Below, piece after piece: positions 46,745 to 56,093 of a stretch of DNA of 64,000 nucleotides. A model generated the notes under the pieces. That model searched no databases, had not been told where the DNA came from, and worked only from the letters and a program-made list of their open reading frames with translations. The first letter of the stretch is position 1, and every line of letters begins with the position of its first letter. The position numbers were made by a program, and so were the translations under genes. Source of the stretch: Pseudomonas cichorii (GTDB lineage Bacteria; Pseudomonadota; Gammaproteobacteria; Pseudomonadales; Pseudomonadaceae); assembly GCF_018343775.1 (NCBI RefSeq), contig NZ_CP074349.1:5136001-5200000 (forward strand), written 5' to 3'.

Positions 46745-46992
46745 ATTATTGCCTTGCAATTGACGAGATCGAACATTTCTATTTCCATCTCCGAGTGCTT
46801 TCACATCCTCCATGCACTCTTTACAGGCAACAGATTTAGGGAAAAATCGATCTGATGGGATAATTTTCGCCATTCCTACCTGTGAAGAGGTACTTCAGAG
46901 CCACAAAGCGCGCTCAAACGCAGGAGTGTGTGAATGCTACGGCCTGGATGGAGGTCATAGCATTCTTTTCCGCTCGGGCCAAATAACTCACA

Positions 46993-47256
46993 CTACAAGG
47001 ATAAAAGCTGATCTGCGAACTTCTCCGTATGGGGCCTATCTCCACTCAGTCCCATTGCAATAGTCTCTACTGACCATAGATATTCGATGACTACTTCTCT
47101 ATCAGCCTTATTTTCTATAAGCTTACATAGTTCAGGAATGTATCCATCGTACTCACCCATTTCATCCGAATAGACTGAAACACCGATAGGATCCCATTGC
47201 TTATGAATGGCCACCCGTACCTGATCATATAGTGCAGACTGTATACTAGTATTCAT
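46993..47256 (-). CDS. Cognate immunity protein of the DUF4258-type RHS toxin
   Basis: 87 residues: YDQVRVAIHKQWDPIGVSVY, EYDGYIPELCKLIENKADRE, VETIAMGLSGDR. The WDPIG...YDxYI...MGL pattern resembles DUF1871-like helical proteins that accompany toxins. It starts one base after the RHS stop, so it is the immunity gene of that toxin. Acidic, as immunity proteins often are. The 46745-46992 stretch downstream has only the in-frame extension noted for the next gene. Confidence 0.7.
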   Translation of the reverse strand: MNTSIQSALYDQVRVAIHKQWDPIGVSVYSDEMGEYDGYIPELCKLIENKADREVVIEYLWSVETIAMGLSGDRPHTEKFADQLLSL

Positions 47257-47257
47257 T

Positions 47258-50071
47258 TCACCTAACTCCAGGTATTACTGTAATTACGGTTCCGTTCTGA
47301 GAGTTTACAACCACATTGACCTTATTCGAATTATCAGTATAAACCGTGGTGTTTGGCTTATTCCCCGGAGCGCTAGTACCATTTTTTATGGTGCTCTCTA
47401 TTACCGATGGCGTGTAGCCACGCTCCTGCATTCTATCAAATGCATGACCACTGTAATTTCTGCCATCGATAGTACCTGGAGGGTTTCGCGAACCAGGAGC
47501 ATTAAGGTTAACGAAATTAGAGCTTTGTCCAGATCGGCCTACTGGTGTACGAGCGGATAACCCGGAAGGAAGAGGGCAATACGCCGTTTCACCTTTTGGG
47601 GTTAGACCGCCCTTGAGTCCCCCAATTGGCCCAACACCGCCAACTGGACTACAGGTCAAACCCTCAAAGCCAGGCGTACACACATTTCCACCTAGCCCAT
47701 CATCCACTACCAGTCCAGACGGATCTGAATAGCTCAGCGGGTTACCCAGCACATACCCGTAAGTATTCAATCCCCCCTCAAGCCCAATCGGATCACTCTG
47801 CACATACCGCCCGGTATCCGGATTGTAATCACGATAGTAGTTATAGTTCAGTTGTGTCTGCGCATCGTAAATCTGCCCTGGAAACCGTAGCGCTACGATC
47901 GTCGCCTTGCCATCACCGTCCACATCTTCTTCAGGCGCTCCTACGCCATACGCATCGCTGTTCCAGCGCCATAGCAACGCTTGTGTGCTATCAGTTGCCA
48001 ATCTTGGTGTATTCAGATGGTCAGAATGCAGGTAGACCAGCTTGCTGTTGCTAATCTCTCCTAGCGACGAAAAATTGACCGTCAGTTGGGCAAGGGGCAT
48101 GTCATCCAGCCAGAACCAATATTGGCCGCTGGTTTTCAGGCCGTTAGCATCGTAAAACGTCTGGCCAATGAGCTTGCCGCTCAGGTCATACAAATACGCT
48201 GTAGTGCCTATAAGCGCCTGGCTACCCATTTCGTAAGTACGCTTGGTAATGCGTTGCCCCAAGGCGTTGTATTTGTACTCGGCGACTTGGTAAATGCTGG
48301 CTTGATGAACCTGGCTCAGCCGCCCCTGGCTGTCATAGGTATAGCGTCGCCCGTTGAGTTGAGTGTGATTACCGATCAGATCCGTTGCTAATGTCGAACC
48401 ATTGAGGCTGACCAGTCGATTGCTGTCGTCGGCGTAAGCCAGGGACTGGGTTTCACTGCTATCGCTGCTGTTCAGGTTGCTGGTAATGCGCTGAGTCCGG
48501 TTACCGGTGGCGTCGAAGCTATAACCTTTCCTGGTGGTGTTGGTCTGCTCCTGAGTCAAACGTCCCAACGCATCATATTCGTACTGCACCGCCCCCCAGA
48601 GGCTATTGGTCGTAGCACTGATATTGCTGTCAGCGTCATAGCGATAAGTCGTTTGCCAGTTACCGACTTGTTGCTGTGTCAGTAGATAGTCCTGATCGTA
48701 TGTTTTCGACAGCAGGATGCCGTTGCCCCAGGTCAGGGACTTCAGCGGGCCAAAAGGCAGATACGCGATACTACTGGCCAGAGTGACTGTTCTACCACCG
48801 AGTGTTAGTTTGATACCGGTCACTTGGGCTGCGCTGTTGCGGGTGTACGTTAAAGCTATATTCGACGGGTATCCGATCTGAACAAGATTATTGGCTGCAT
48901 CATAGCCATAACTTATATTTTCGTAATAATCCCCAGCATTGACACCTACCGAACGGTGTTGGTTGGTCAGATTGCCTTTGGCATCATATGTGTACGTCAA
49001 TACACCTGCACTGTCCTGAATGCCGGTACGGCGGCCGATACCGTAATTTCCATTAGAGGTCTGGTCATAGAGAAATTTGATATTAAACGCAGGAGTAGCT
49101 GGATAGTTTTTGCTGACCAAACGGTTCAGCGCGTCATACTTATAGTCGGTCACAACACCACGGGCATCGGTACTGCGAATAAGATTATTGGCTTCATCAT
49201 AAGCGAAAGTACTGGTGCCGGAATCTGCACTTATACTGCTGGTCTGATTGCCTTGGCTGTCATAGGTGTATCGTGTCGTTACGCCACGCGGATCGACAAC
49301 TTGTGTGACCTTATCATCAGGGTTGTAACTCAAGGCAGTAACGCCCTGCAGGGGATCAACAATCTTACTGAGACGATTCAGGGCATCGAAAGCCTGCTGC
49401 GTTTTGTGATCACGCGCAGTGGTAGAGCCAGCCTGATTGTCATTCAGGTCGTAATCATAACGCCGGGTCTGGTTATCAGCACCCACCGCCTTGATCAAAC
49501 GTCCCAACTCGTCGAACACTCGCCGCTGGAGGTGAACAATGGCTCCATTGCTGTCTTTTATAGTGTCCGAAGTGCGGTTACCCATCGAGTCAAGCGTGTA
49601 GTCAATGCTTTCACCGAGCAGGTTCGTCACCCCAATAAGGCGTCGCGCGTCGTCATAGCGGTACTTTATCCAATTACCATCAGCCATGGTGATTTGCAGA
49701 ATATCGCCGACTTCATTATAGCTATACTGCGTGGTCGATGAGTCAACTGTTCGGCTGGCAAGCCATCCTTGCGGGGTATAACCAAGTGTTGTGGCTACTC
49801 CATTAGGATCGGTGACAATCTGTGGATTGCCATAACTGTCGAAATTACCAAGGGTATAAACATGGCCAAGCGCATTGGTGACAGTCGTAAGATTGCCTTG
49901 AGCATCATATGCATACAAAGTAATGTCACTTACATCCGTTCGGGCACCGTCGACACTTGCGACCTGACCCAAAGATGTATAAGTGTGATTGATAGTGCTG
50001 GCATGAGCAGAACATGCAAGCCATGCGCAGGCGAGGCCTGCGATCAGCTGACGCGAAGAAAAAGCAAACAT
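47258..50071 (-). CDS. RHS repeat protein, C-terminal half with DUF4258-like toxin
   Basis: 937 residues from ATG 50071. A Sec signal peptide (FAFSSRQLIAGLACAWLACS, then AHA) is followed by YD/RHS repeats (YDAQGNLTTVTNALGHV, YDALNRLVSKNYP) and the RHS core signature ending YGYVLGNPLSYSDPSGL. The variable tail is 150 residues; its last 70 (SGHAFDRMQERGYTPSVIES, VVNSQNGTVITVIPG) match DUF4258, a predicted RNase-like toxin. AAGGACC upstream supports this start; an ATG at 50101 that overlaps the previous stop would give 947 residues. The sequence after the signal peptide continues the RHS repeats where the previous gene stops. Confidence 0.85.
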   Translation of the reverse strand: MFAFSSRQLIAGLACAWLACSAHASTINHTYTSLGQVASVDGARTDVSDITLYAYDAQGNLTTVTNALGHVYTLGNFDSYGNPQIVTDPNGVATTLGYTPQGWLASRTVDSSTTQYSYNEVGDILQITMADGNWIKYRYDDARRLIGVTNLLGESIDYTLDSMGNRTSDTIKDSNGAIVHLQRRVFDELGRLIKAVGADNQTRRYDYDLNDNQAGSTTARDHKTQQAFDALNRLSKIVDPLQGVTALSYNPDDKVTQVVDPRGVTTRYTYDSQGNQTSSISADSGTSTFAYDEANNLIRSTDARGVVTDYKYDALNRLVSKNYPATPAFNIKFLYDQTSNGNYGIGRRTGIQDSAGVLTYTYDAKGNLTNQHRSVGVNAGDYYENISYGYDAANNLVQIGYPSNIALTYTRNSAAQVTGIKLTLGGRTVTLASSIAYLPFGPLKSLTWGNGILLSKTYDQDYLLTQQQVGNWQTTYRYDADSNISATTNSLWGAVQYEYDALGRLTQEQTNTTRKGYSFDATGNRTQRITSNLNSSDSSETQSLAYADDSNRLVSLNGSTLATDLIGNHTQLNGRRYTYDSQGRLSQVHQASIYQVAEYKYNALGQRITKRTYEMGSQALIGTTAYLYDLSGKLIGQTFYDANGLKTSGQYWFWLDDMPLAQLTVNFSSLGEISNSKLVYLHSDHLNTPRLATDSTQALLWRWNSDAYGVGAPEEDVDGDGKATIVALRFPGQIYDAQTQLNYNYYRDYNPDTGRYVQSDPIGLEGGLNTYGYVLGNPLSYSDPSGLVVDDGLGGNVCTPGFEGLTCSPVGGVGPIGGLKGGLTPKGETAYCPLPSGLSARTPVGRSGQSSNFVNLNAPGSRNPPGTIDGRNYSGHAFDRMQERGYTPSVIESTIKNGTSAPGNKPNTTVYTDNSNKVNVVVNSQNGTVITVIPGVR

Positions 50072-50097
50072 ACTCAGGTCCTTCAGACAATAATTAC

Positions 50098-51576
50098 TCA
50101 TCGGGAAGTGACCTGCCGAGTGAGTTCCCGTCCTTGATTGTCGTAGCTATATGCAGTAATACGATTGGGTTCAATAACTTTAACTGGTAATGATCGTTCA
50201 GGATCCCACTCAGTTGACGTAGTTCGAGCCACAGCAGTCCCAGCTGCTTCAGTACGACTAGCCTCCAGGCCACGAGCATTGTAGGAGTAGGTTGTAATCA
50301 GTCCCTTGGCGTCAGTTTTGGTCAATATCTGGCCTTGGGAATTATAGGTGTAGGTCGAGTTACTGGCTGGGCAATTTGGAGTTGGCTCACCTTCGATTGC
50401 AATGATTCTCTTAACACCATCAATCTGCTTATAACGGTACACCGTAGTTTTGCCTAGCTCATTGGTTACCGAGCTGGAACCATCTGCATTGTAAGCAATC
50501 TGGGTCAGCCCTGCTCCACCGCTGTGCTGGCTACTAATGGCTCTGCCTCTTTCATCATAGGACCATGTAGCAAAGCGAACACCGCGCTCATCGGTAATCC
50601 CCGTCAGCAATCCAGCGTTGCGCGTATCTTCATAATGATAGCTTCGGGTTGAAACCACCCCATTTACATTTTTTGAAAGACTGGTTAAGCGCTGAGCTTG
50701 ATATAGATACTGTATCTTCGTCCCGCCAGATTCAAGCGTTTTTATCTGACCGAGAATATCTTCAGAAAATTTTACTGACTGGCCTGCTTCATTAGTGACG
50801 GTGACATTATATTTATCACGCGAAACGTTGTGCACTAAACCTTGCTGATTGACGATCTTGGTCAGCTGCCCACCTTCAGAAAAGCTCATGATCGAGCCAT
50901 CCAGGGATTTGAAAGTCCACCCTGCATCAGTAACAACCAGTGAACCCAGATCAGTAGAAGAGGAGTACTTACCATCAGCCAATTTAAACAAAGACTCTCG
51001 CCCATCCGAACGGACTAGAACCACAAAATCCGTACCAACATTCAGAGTACTTGAATAGCTATGCCTCCAAAGCCCATCCATACTATTATAATAGCGCCCG
51101 ACAACTACAGGACTAGCAGCTCCAACCCTAAAATCCTCTTCATACTGAAACTTGTTACCGGTCGCGGCATTAATTGGATTACCGACTTGCATAGAGGGGC
51201 TTTTGCAGGACAACTCATCGTCCTCTGCACCTTTTTGCCCATTAAAACTGCACTGCGCTGTTGTATAATTTAAAGTAGCACCTCCTTCACAAGAAATTGT
51301 TTTTTTAAAAATAGTCCCCCAATGATTACCCCACCCTCCAACAGTCAAATAAAAGCACTCATACCCCCACGGAGTATCCCTATTAAGATGCGGCGCATAT
51401 GAATTACTCCCAGCGGGCGCATACTCATAAAATAGATACTCACATCCTTGCCACGGCTTTGAAAATACAGTAATACTCCCATTCGGCCCCGAATCCCAGT
51501 AAGTAAACTCTTCCGCCTTCAAGCCCGAGCAGCTAATAGCAAAAAATAAAAACAACGCCATCCCAAAACACTTCAT
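50098..51576 (-). CDS. RHS repeat protein, N-terminal half (DUF6531-like)
   Basis: 492 residues from ATG 51576 with a Sec signal peptide (KCFGMALFLFFAISCSGLKA). A Trp/Tyr-rich N-terminal domain (YWDSGPNGSITVFSKPWQGC) is followed by the RHS entry signature VGNPINAATGNKFQYEEDF (DUF6531-like) and YD repeats (YSYNARGLEASRTEAAG, YSYDNQGRELTRQ). It ends abruptly within the repeat region. In single-chain relatives the repeats run on into the core now encoded by the next gene. No toxin domain. The stop overlaps an ATG of that gene. Confidence 0.82.
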   Translation of the reverse strand: MKCFGMALFLFFAISCSGLKAEEFTYWDSGPNGSITVFSKPWQGCEYLFYEYAPAGSNSYAPHLNRDTPWGYECFYLTVGGWGNHWGTIFKKTISCEGGATLNYTTAQCSFNGQKGAEDDELSCKSPSMQVGNPINAATGNKFQYEEDFRVGAASPVVVGRYYNSMDGLWRHSYSSTLNVGTDFVVLVRSDGRESLFKLADGKYSSSTDLGSLVVTDAGWTFKSLDGSIMSFSEGGQLTKIVNQQGLVHNVSRDKYNVTVTNEAGQSVKFSEDILGQIKTLESGGTKIQYLYQAQRLTSLSKNVNGVVSTRSYHYEDTRNAGLLTGITDERGVRFATWSYDERGRAISSQHSGGAGLTQIAYNADGSSSVTNELGKTTVYRYKQIDGVKRIIAIEGEPTPNCPASNSTYTYNSQGQILTKTDAKGLITTYSYNARGLEASRTEAAGTAVARTTSTEWDPERSLPVKVIEPNRITAYSYDNQGRELTRQVTSR

Positions 51577-51953
51577 ATACCTGTTCCATCCAGTGAACAC
51601 ACTATAAAAGCCTATCAAACTTTCAAAAACCACTTTAATTCACGAAGCCCTCCCCATGCTAAAGCCAATACATTCCGCTACACACTGAGCAAGAAAAACC
51701 CCAAACAACTTATTAAAAACCACAGCACCACTGCCCCTGCCAAGCTCTGCCAAAATAGTATTTATGATACGCACGCGGCAGTCAACAACCGCCGAGACAA
51801 CATTAACTCTAAGTGTAAGTGAGTCATCCTCTTTAAATAATGCAGCCACTCTCCAGCTGTAAAAACTCACCGTACATTCAAAGAAATTTACCGCCTTCAA
51901 TCACGTCTCGCGGATAAATCCGCTCCTACTCAGCACGGTAGTTGATATTTCCG
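51577..51953. other. Region between hrpB and the RHS genes
   Basis: 377 bases. Most likely holds the RHS promoter. A 86-codon frame (51640-51900, TTG start, no ribosome-binding site, contains RRIINTILAELGRGSG-like sequence) is AT-rich and unsupported. A REP element is at 51904-51929. Confidence 0.35.
51904..51929. repeat. REP element
   Basis: CTCGCGGATAAATCCGCTCC and flanks; same family as 9113-9197. It marks the junction of core sequence (hrpB) and the RHS island. Confidence 0.75.
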
Positions 51954-54488
51954 CTAACTCTTCCTCGGCTTAACCCGCGCAGTAGCCTCCGCCACCAACG
52001 GATCATCCGGCCAGTAATGCTTCGGATACCGCCCTTTCAAATCCTTCTTCACTTCCGCATAAGTACTGCGCCAGAAGTTGGCGAGGTCTTGCGTCACTTG
52101 CACAGGGCGGCGGGCCGGGGACAGGAGGTGTAGTTTGACGATTTGCCGTCCATTGGCGATTCGCGGGGTGTCGGACAGGCCGAACAGTTCTTGCAGGCGG
52201 ACGGCGAGGATCGGGGGGTATTCGCTGTAATCCAGGCGCACCGATGAACCGGAGGGCACGCTCAGGTGATGAGGGGCCTGTTCGTCCAGGCGCTGGGGCA
52301 GCGGCCATGGCAGGAGGTTGTGCAAGATCGACGAGAGATCCAGATTGCCGAAGTGGCTGAGTCGGGTGACTTTGCCCAGATATGGCAGCAGCCAGGACTC
52401 CAGGGTTTCGAGCAAGACGGCATCGCGAACGTCCGGCCACTCGCTGGCGTCCTGCTTCTCCAGATCCAGTTGGCGCAGCAAAGTCACGCGGGCTTGCCAT
52501 TGGCGAAGCTCCGGCGTCCACGGCAACAGTTCCAGCCCTTTGCGTCGAACCAATCCCAGCAAGGCCTGGCCTCGGGCGGACTCATCAAGGCCGGTCAGTG
52601 GCTCGCGGCTGAGGATCAGTTCGCCGACCTTGCGCTGACGCTCGGCGCGCAATACGCCTTCGCGCTCATCCCAATCCAGTTGATCGAACTCGGCCACTTG
52701 TTCAGAGAGCACGGAATCGAACAGCGCGGGATCGAATTCCGCCGCCAGATAGATCCGCTCTTCGCGCTGGCCCTGACGACTGCCAAGGTCGGCGATCACC
52801 AGCCAGGGTTGTTTCATCAGCGCATCGACTTCGGCAAACAAGGCTGCGCGACCGTTGGCTAATCGATATTCGGCACCACCCGCACGGCGTTGCTGCGCAA
52901 CCCGATCCGGGTAAGCCAGCGCCAGCAGGCAACCCAGCCAGCGTGAATGATCGGGATCGCTGACTGGCGTTGTGGCAGCGCCCCTCAAATAACCACGATA
53001 TTGACGCGCCAGTTGTCTGGCCCGCTGCACACCGCCTTGAGCACCACGGGCGGCACGTTCGCTTCCGGCCAGCAAGGTCAGGCGGCTGTGCAAGTCGGCT
53101 CCGGCACCGCGCAGGATATCCCGCTCGCCCAGCAATGCCGCGACATCACAGGCCAGTTCACCCAACCCAAGTGCATGGCCGCGCAACAGCAGATGAGCGA
53201 TTCGAGGATGCGCAGGGACTTGCGCCATCGCCTGACCATGAGTCGTCAACTTGCGCTCCTGGCCCTGCGGGTCGCTCAAGGCACCCAGCCTGACCAGCAG
53301 ATCCTGGGCCTGTGCATAAGCCGCCGCTGGAGGTGCATCGAGCCAGACCAGTTGAGCGGGCATCACGCCCCAGCGCGCCAGTTGCAGTGCGAGCCCGGCC
53401 AGATCCGCCTGGAGGATTTCCGCCGAGCCATAGGCGGCGAGCTGGTCATGCTGGGCTTCGGACCAGAGTCGATAACAGACGCCAGGCTCCAGACGCCCTG
53501 CCCGACCGGCTCGCTGGGTCGCGCTGGCGCGAGAGATGCGCTGTGTGTCCAGGCGTGTCATGCCGCTGCCCGGATCGAAACGCGGCACCCGCGCCAGACC
53601 GGCATCGATCACGACCCGAACGCCATCGATGGTCAGGCTGGTTTCCGCGATATTGGTCGCCAGCACAACCTTGCGCGAGCCCTTGGGCGCAGGTTCGATG
53701 GCTGCACGCTGAGCGGCAAGGTCCAACTCCCCATGCAGCGGGCAGAGCAGGATATCGGCACGCTCGCCCAGGGCCTCGGCCAGTTGCTGATTGACGCGCC
53801 GGATCTCGGCCTGCCCCGGCAGAAACACCAGCAGACTGCCGGGCTCATTACCCAGAGCATCGAGAACGGCCTGCACCACACGAGGCTCAATGAATTCGCC
53901 AGGCTGAAAGGGTCGCCCCCACTGCATCGCTACCGGAAACATGCGTCCTTCGCTGCGCACCACTGGCGCATCGTCCAGGAGCGCGGACAGGCGCTCGCCT
54001 TCCAGAGTGGCCGACATCAACAGAATCTTCAGCGGCTGCTCGTCGCGAAACAGGTCGCGACCGTTGAGGCTCAGGGCAAGCGCCAGATCGGCATCCAGAC
54101 TACGCTCGTGAAACTCATCGAAAATCAGCAGCCCCACGCCTTCCAGCGCCGGATCATCCTGCAGACGCCGGGTCAGAATCCCTTCGGTGACCACTTCGAT
54201 GCGAGTCTTCGGGCCGACCTTGCTGTCCAGCCGGATCCGGTAGCCAACAGTTTCCCCCACCTTCTCCCCCAGCTCACTGGCCAGCCGCTCGGCCGCAGCT
54301 CTGGCGGCCAGACGACGAGGCTCCAGCATGAGGATCGTCTGCCCGGCCAGCCACGGCTCATCGAGCATCGCCAGCGGCACTCGTGTGGTCTTGCCCGCGC
54401 CGGGCGGTGCTTCGAGGATGGCTTCGTGGCGGGAGGTCAGCGCCTGGCGCAGGGCCGGCAGGACAGCATCGATGGGCAAGGAAATCAT
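51954..54488 (-). CDS. hrpB: ATP-dependent helicase HrpB
   Basis: 844-residue DEAH-family helicase. Walker A EAPPGAGKTTRVPLAML, motif II LIFDEFHERSLD, III LMSATLEGERL, VI RAGRAGRLEPG, then helicase-associated domains and a C-terminal HrpB-specific region ending near RRPVQVTQDLANFW and YPKHYWPDDPL. The full length is normal. Its function is not well defined; a role in RNA or envelope physiology is proposed for the family. Confidence 0.95.
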   Translation of the reverse strand: MISLPIDAVLPALRQALTSRHEAILEAPPGAGKTTRVPLAMLDEPWLAGQTILMLEPRRLAARAAAERLASELGEKVGETVGYRIRLDSKVGPKTRIEVVTEGILTRRLQDDPALEGVGLLIFDEFHERSLDADLALALSLNGRDLFRDEQPLKILLMSATLEGERLSALLDDAPVVRSEGRMFPVAMQWGRPFQPGEFIEPRVVQAVLDALGNEPGSLLVFLPGQAEIRRVNQQLAEALGERADILLCPLHGELDLAAQRAAIEPAPKGSRKVVLATNIAETSLTIDGVRVVIDAGLARVPRFDPGSGMTRLDTQRISRASATQRAGRAGRLEPGVCYRLWSEAQHDQLAAYGSAEILQADLAGLALQLARWGVMPAQLVWLDAPPAAAYAQAQDLLVRLGALSDPQGQERKLTTHGQAMAQVPAHPRIAHLLLRGHALGLGELACDVAALLGERDILRGAGADLHSRLTLLAGSERAARGAQGGVQRARQLARQYRGYLRGAATTPVSDPDHSRWLGCLLALAYPDRVAQQRRAGGAEYRLANGRAALFAEVDALMKQPWLVIADLGSRQGQREERIYLAAEFDPALFDSVLSEQVAEFDQLDWDEREGVLRAERQRKVGELILSREPLTGLDESARGQALLGLVRRKGLELLPWTPELRQWQARVTLLRQLDLEKQDASEWPDVRDAVLLETLESWLLPYLGKVTRLSHFGNLDLSSILHNLLPWPLPQRLDEQAPHHLSVPSGSSVRLDYSEYPPILAVRLQELFGLSDTPRIANGRQIVKLHLLSPARRPVQVTQDLANFWRSTYAEVKKDLKGRYPKHYWPDDPLVAEATARVKPRKS

Positions 54489-54586
54489 GGCGGCTCCAGA
54501 ACAGGCGACCGATTATAAGCTGCACAGGCGTTTGCAGAAGGTCAGCAACAGCGGATTTACCCGGGGAAGCGTTATTTCTGGCGGCC

Positions 54587-54609
54587 TCTTCGCGGATGAA
54601 TCCGCTCCC
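54587..54609. repeat. REP element
   Basis: CTTCGCGGATGAATCCGCTC and flank, between the divergent hrpB and lipoprotein genes. Same family as 51904. Confidence 0.7.
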
Positions 54610-54748
54610 ACACAGCAATCGCCCCATTTCCGCGGCGAAAGCTAACGTGATGAATATATGTTTACTCGAAGAACCAGCAGAACACGCAATAGTCTTAGCG
54701 ACGTAGCCTTTGCCTTGTATAGTTGCCACCTCACTTCAGGAGTTCTCC

Positions 54749-55168
54749 ATGCGCATTCCATCCCGTTTTATCGGCGGCGTTCTGGTCGCCACGCTTTTGA
54801 CTCAGATTTCTGCGTGCGGCAGCATTTTCTATCCTGATCGTCGCGGACAGATCGAAGGCAAGATCGACCCAGCCATTCTTGCTCTGGATGCCGTCGGCCT
54901 GTTGTTCTATGTGATTCCGGGCGTTATTGCTCTGGCTGTGGACTTCACCACGGGCGCGATCTACTACACGCCGACCGGGCATGCGCAGGTCGATCCGCAG
55001 AAGCTGCAACCGGCGATCAATGCTGACGGCAGTGTCGACAACAGCAAGCTGCAAGCCATTCTGGAAAGCGAGCTGGGCCAATCCCTGCCGCTCAACGACC
55101 CTCGCCTGATCCAGTACAAGGGCAGCGTCGAGCAACTGGCCACACTGGGCCTGAAACCTGCGGCTTGA
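54749..55168 (+). CDS. Small lipoprotein of unknown function
   Basis: 139 residues. Signal peptide with lipobox ISAC (Cys about residue 23), followed by CGSIFYPDRRGQIEGKIDPA and a hydrophobic stretch (LDAVGLLFYVIPGVIALAVD) and TGAIYYTPTG. The mature protein is expected on the inner face of the outer membrane or in the inner membrane. ATG follows CAGGAGTTCTCC. No biochemical function is known. fieF follows after 22 bases and may be co-transcribed. Confidence 0.75.
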   Translation: MRIPSRFIGGVLVATLLTQISACGSIFYPDRRGQIEGKIDPAILALDAVGLLFYVIPGVIALAVDFTTGAIYYTPTGHAQVDPQKLQPAINADGSVDNSKLQAILESELGQSLPLNDPRLIQYKGSVEQLATLGLKPAA

Positions 55169-55190
55169 GGCCCTTCGACAAGGACGCGTC

Positions 55191-56093
55191 ATGAACACCA
55201 GCACCGAACACGCCCGCCTGCTGCGCCTTGCAACGCGGGCATCGCTGCTGGTGGCCAGCACGCTCATCATCGCCAAGGGCGTGGCCTGGTGGTTCAGCGG
55301 GTCGGTGAGCCTCCTGGCCGGCCTGACCGATTCGCTGCTGGATGGCGCGGCCTCGTTCCTCAATCTGCTGGCGGTGCATTACGCGCTGCGCCCGGCAGAT
55401 GAGGATCATCGTTATGGTCACGGCAAGGCTGAAGCGCTGTCGGGCATGGCTCAGGCGCTGTTCATTGCCGTGAGTGCCGGGCTGATCGCCTTTCAGGCCA
55501 TCGAGCGTATCCAGCATCCCGAGCCCTTGGGCGCGGCAGGACTCGGGATCGCGGTCATGGTGCTGTCACTGATTCTGACCATGGCCTTGCTCTGGCTGCA
55601 ACACAGGGTCATCAAGGAAACCGGCTCGGCGGCCATCCGCGCCGACTCGCTGCACTACCGCTCCGATCTGCTGCTCAATTTCAGCATTCTGCTGGCTCTG
55701 ACGCTGACGTTATTCGGCTGGCAACAGCTGGATGCCTACTTCGGACTGGGAATTGCCGTCTACATTCTTTGGAGTGCGTTTCAAATTGCTCGCGAGACGG
55801 TATCGGTGCTGATGGACGAAGAGCTGCCGGCCGATGTCAGCCAGCACATGCTGGAACTGGCGTGCGGCGTGCCGGGGGTTCTGGGCGCACATGACCTGCG
55901 TACGAGGATTTCCGGCAATCGCTGGTTCGTGCAGTTGCATCTGGAGTTACCGGGGAGTCTGACGCTCAGCGTCGCCCATGGGCTGTGCGATCAGGTGGAA
56001 AACGCCATACACCAGCAGTATCCAAAAGCGGAAGTGCTGGTGCATGCCGATCCACAAGAAGTGGTGAAGCAGGCTTCGGCCCGATCAACCTAG
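55191..56093 (+). CDS. fieF: Cation diffusion facilitator (FieF/YiiP type)
   Basis: 300-residue inner-membrane zinc/iron-proton antiporter. Six-helix membrane domain with DSLLDGAASFLNLLAVHYAL (site A Asp residues) and HRYGHGKAEALSG; cytoplasmic dimer domain with the metal-binding region GAHDLRTRISGNRWFVQLHL and LVHADP at the end. This matches E. coli FieF/YiiP in length and order. Its 3' end overlaps the convergent Q-rich gene by four bases. Confidence 0.92.
   Translation: MNTSTEHARLLRLATRASLLVASTLIIAKGVAWWFSGSVSLLAGLTDSLLDGAASFLNLLAVHYALRPADEDHRYGHGKAEALSGMAQALFIAVSAGLIAFQAIERIQHPEPLGAAGLGIAVMVLSLILTMALLWLQHRVIKETGSAAIRADSLHYRSDLLLNFSILLALTLTLFGWQQLDAYFGLGIAVYILWSAFQIARETVSVLMDEELPADVSQHMLELACGVPGVLGAHDLRTRISGNRWFVQLHLELPGSLTLSVAHGLCDQVENAIHQQYPKAEVLVHADPQEVVKQASARST

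Noticed and set aside
46436..46873. 145-residue version of the immunity-like gene starting at 46873
   Set aside because: The N-terminal 43 residues resemble a toxin-tail end rather than part of the immunity protein, and ATG 46744 has its own AAGG; kept as the shorter gene.
52947..54518. Open frame of 523 codons antisense to hrpB
   Set aside because: Shadow frame caused by third-position GC bias; hrpB on the other strand has every helicase motif.
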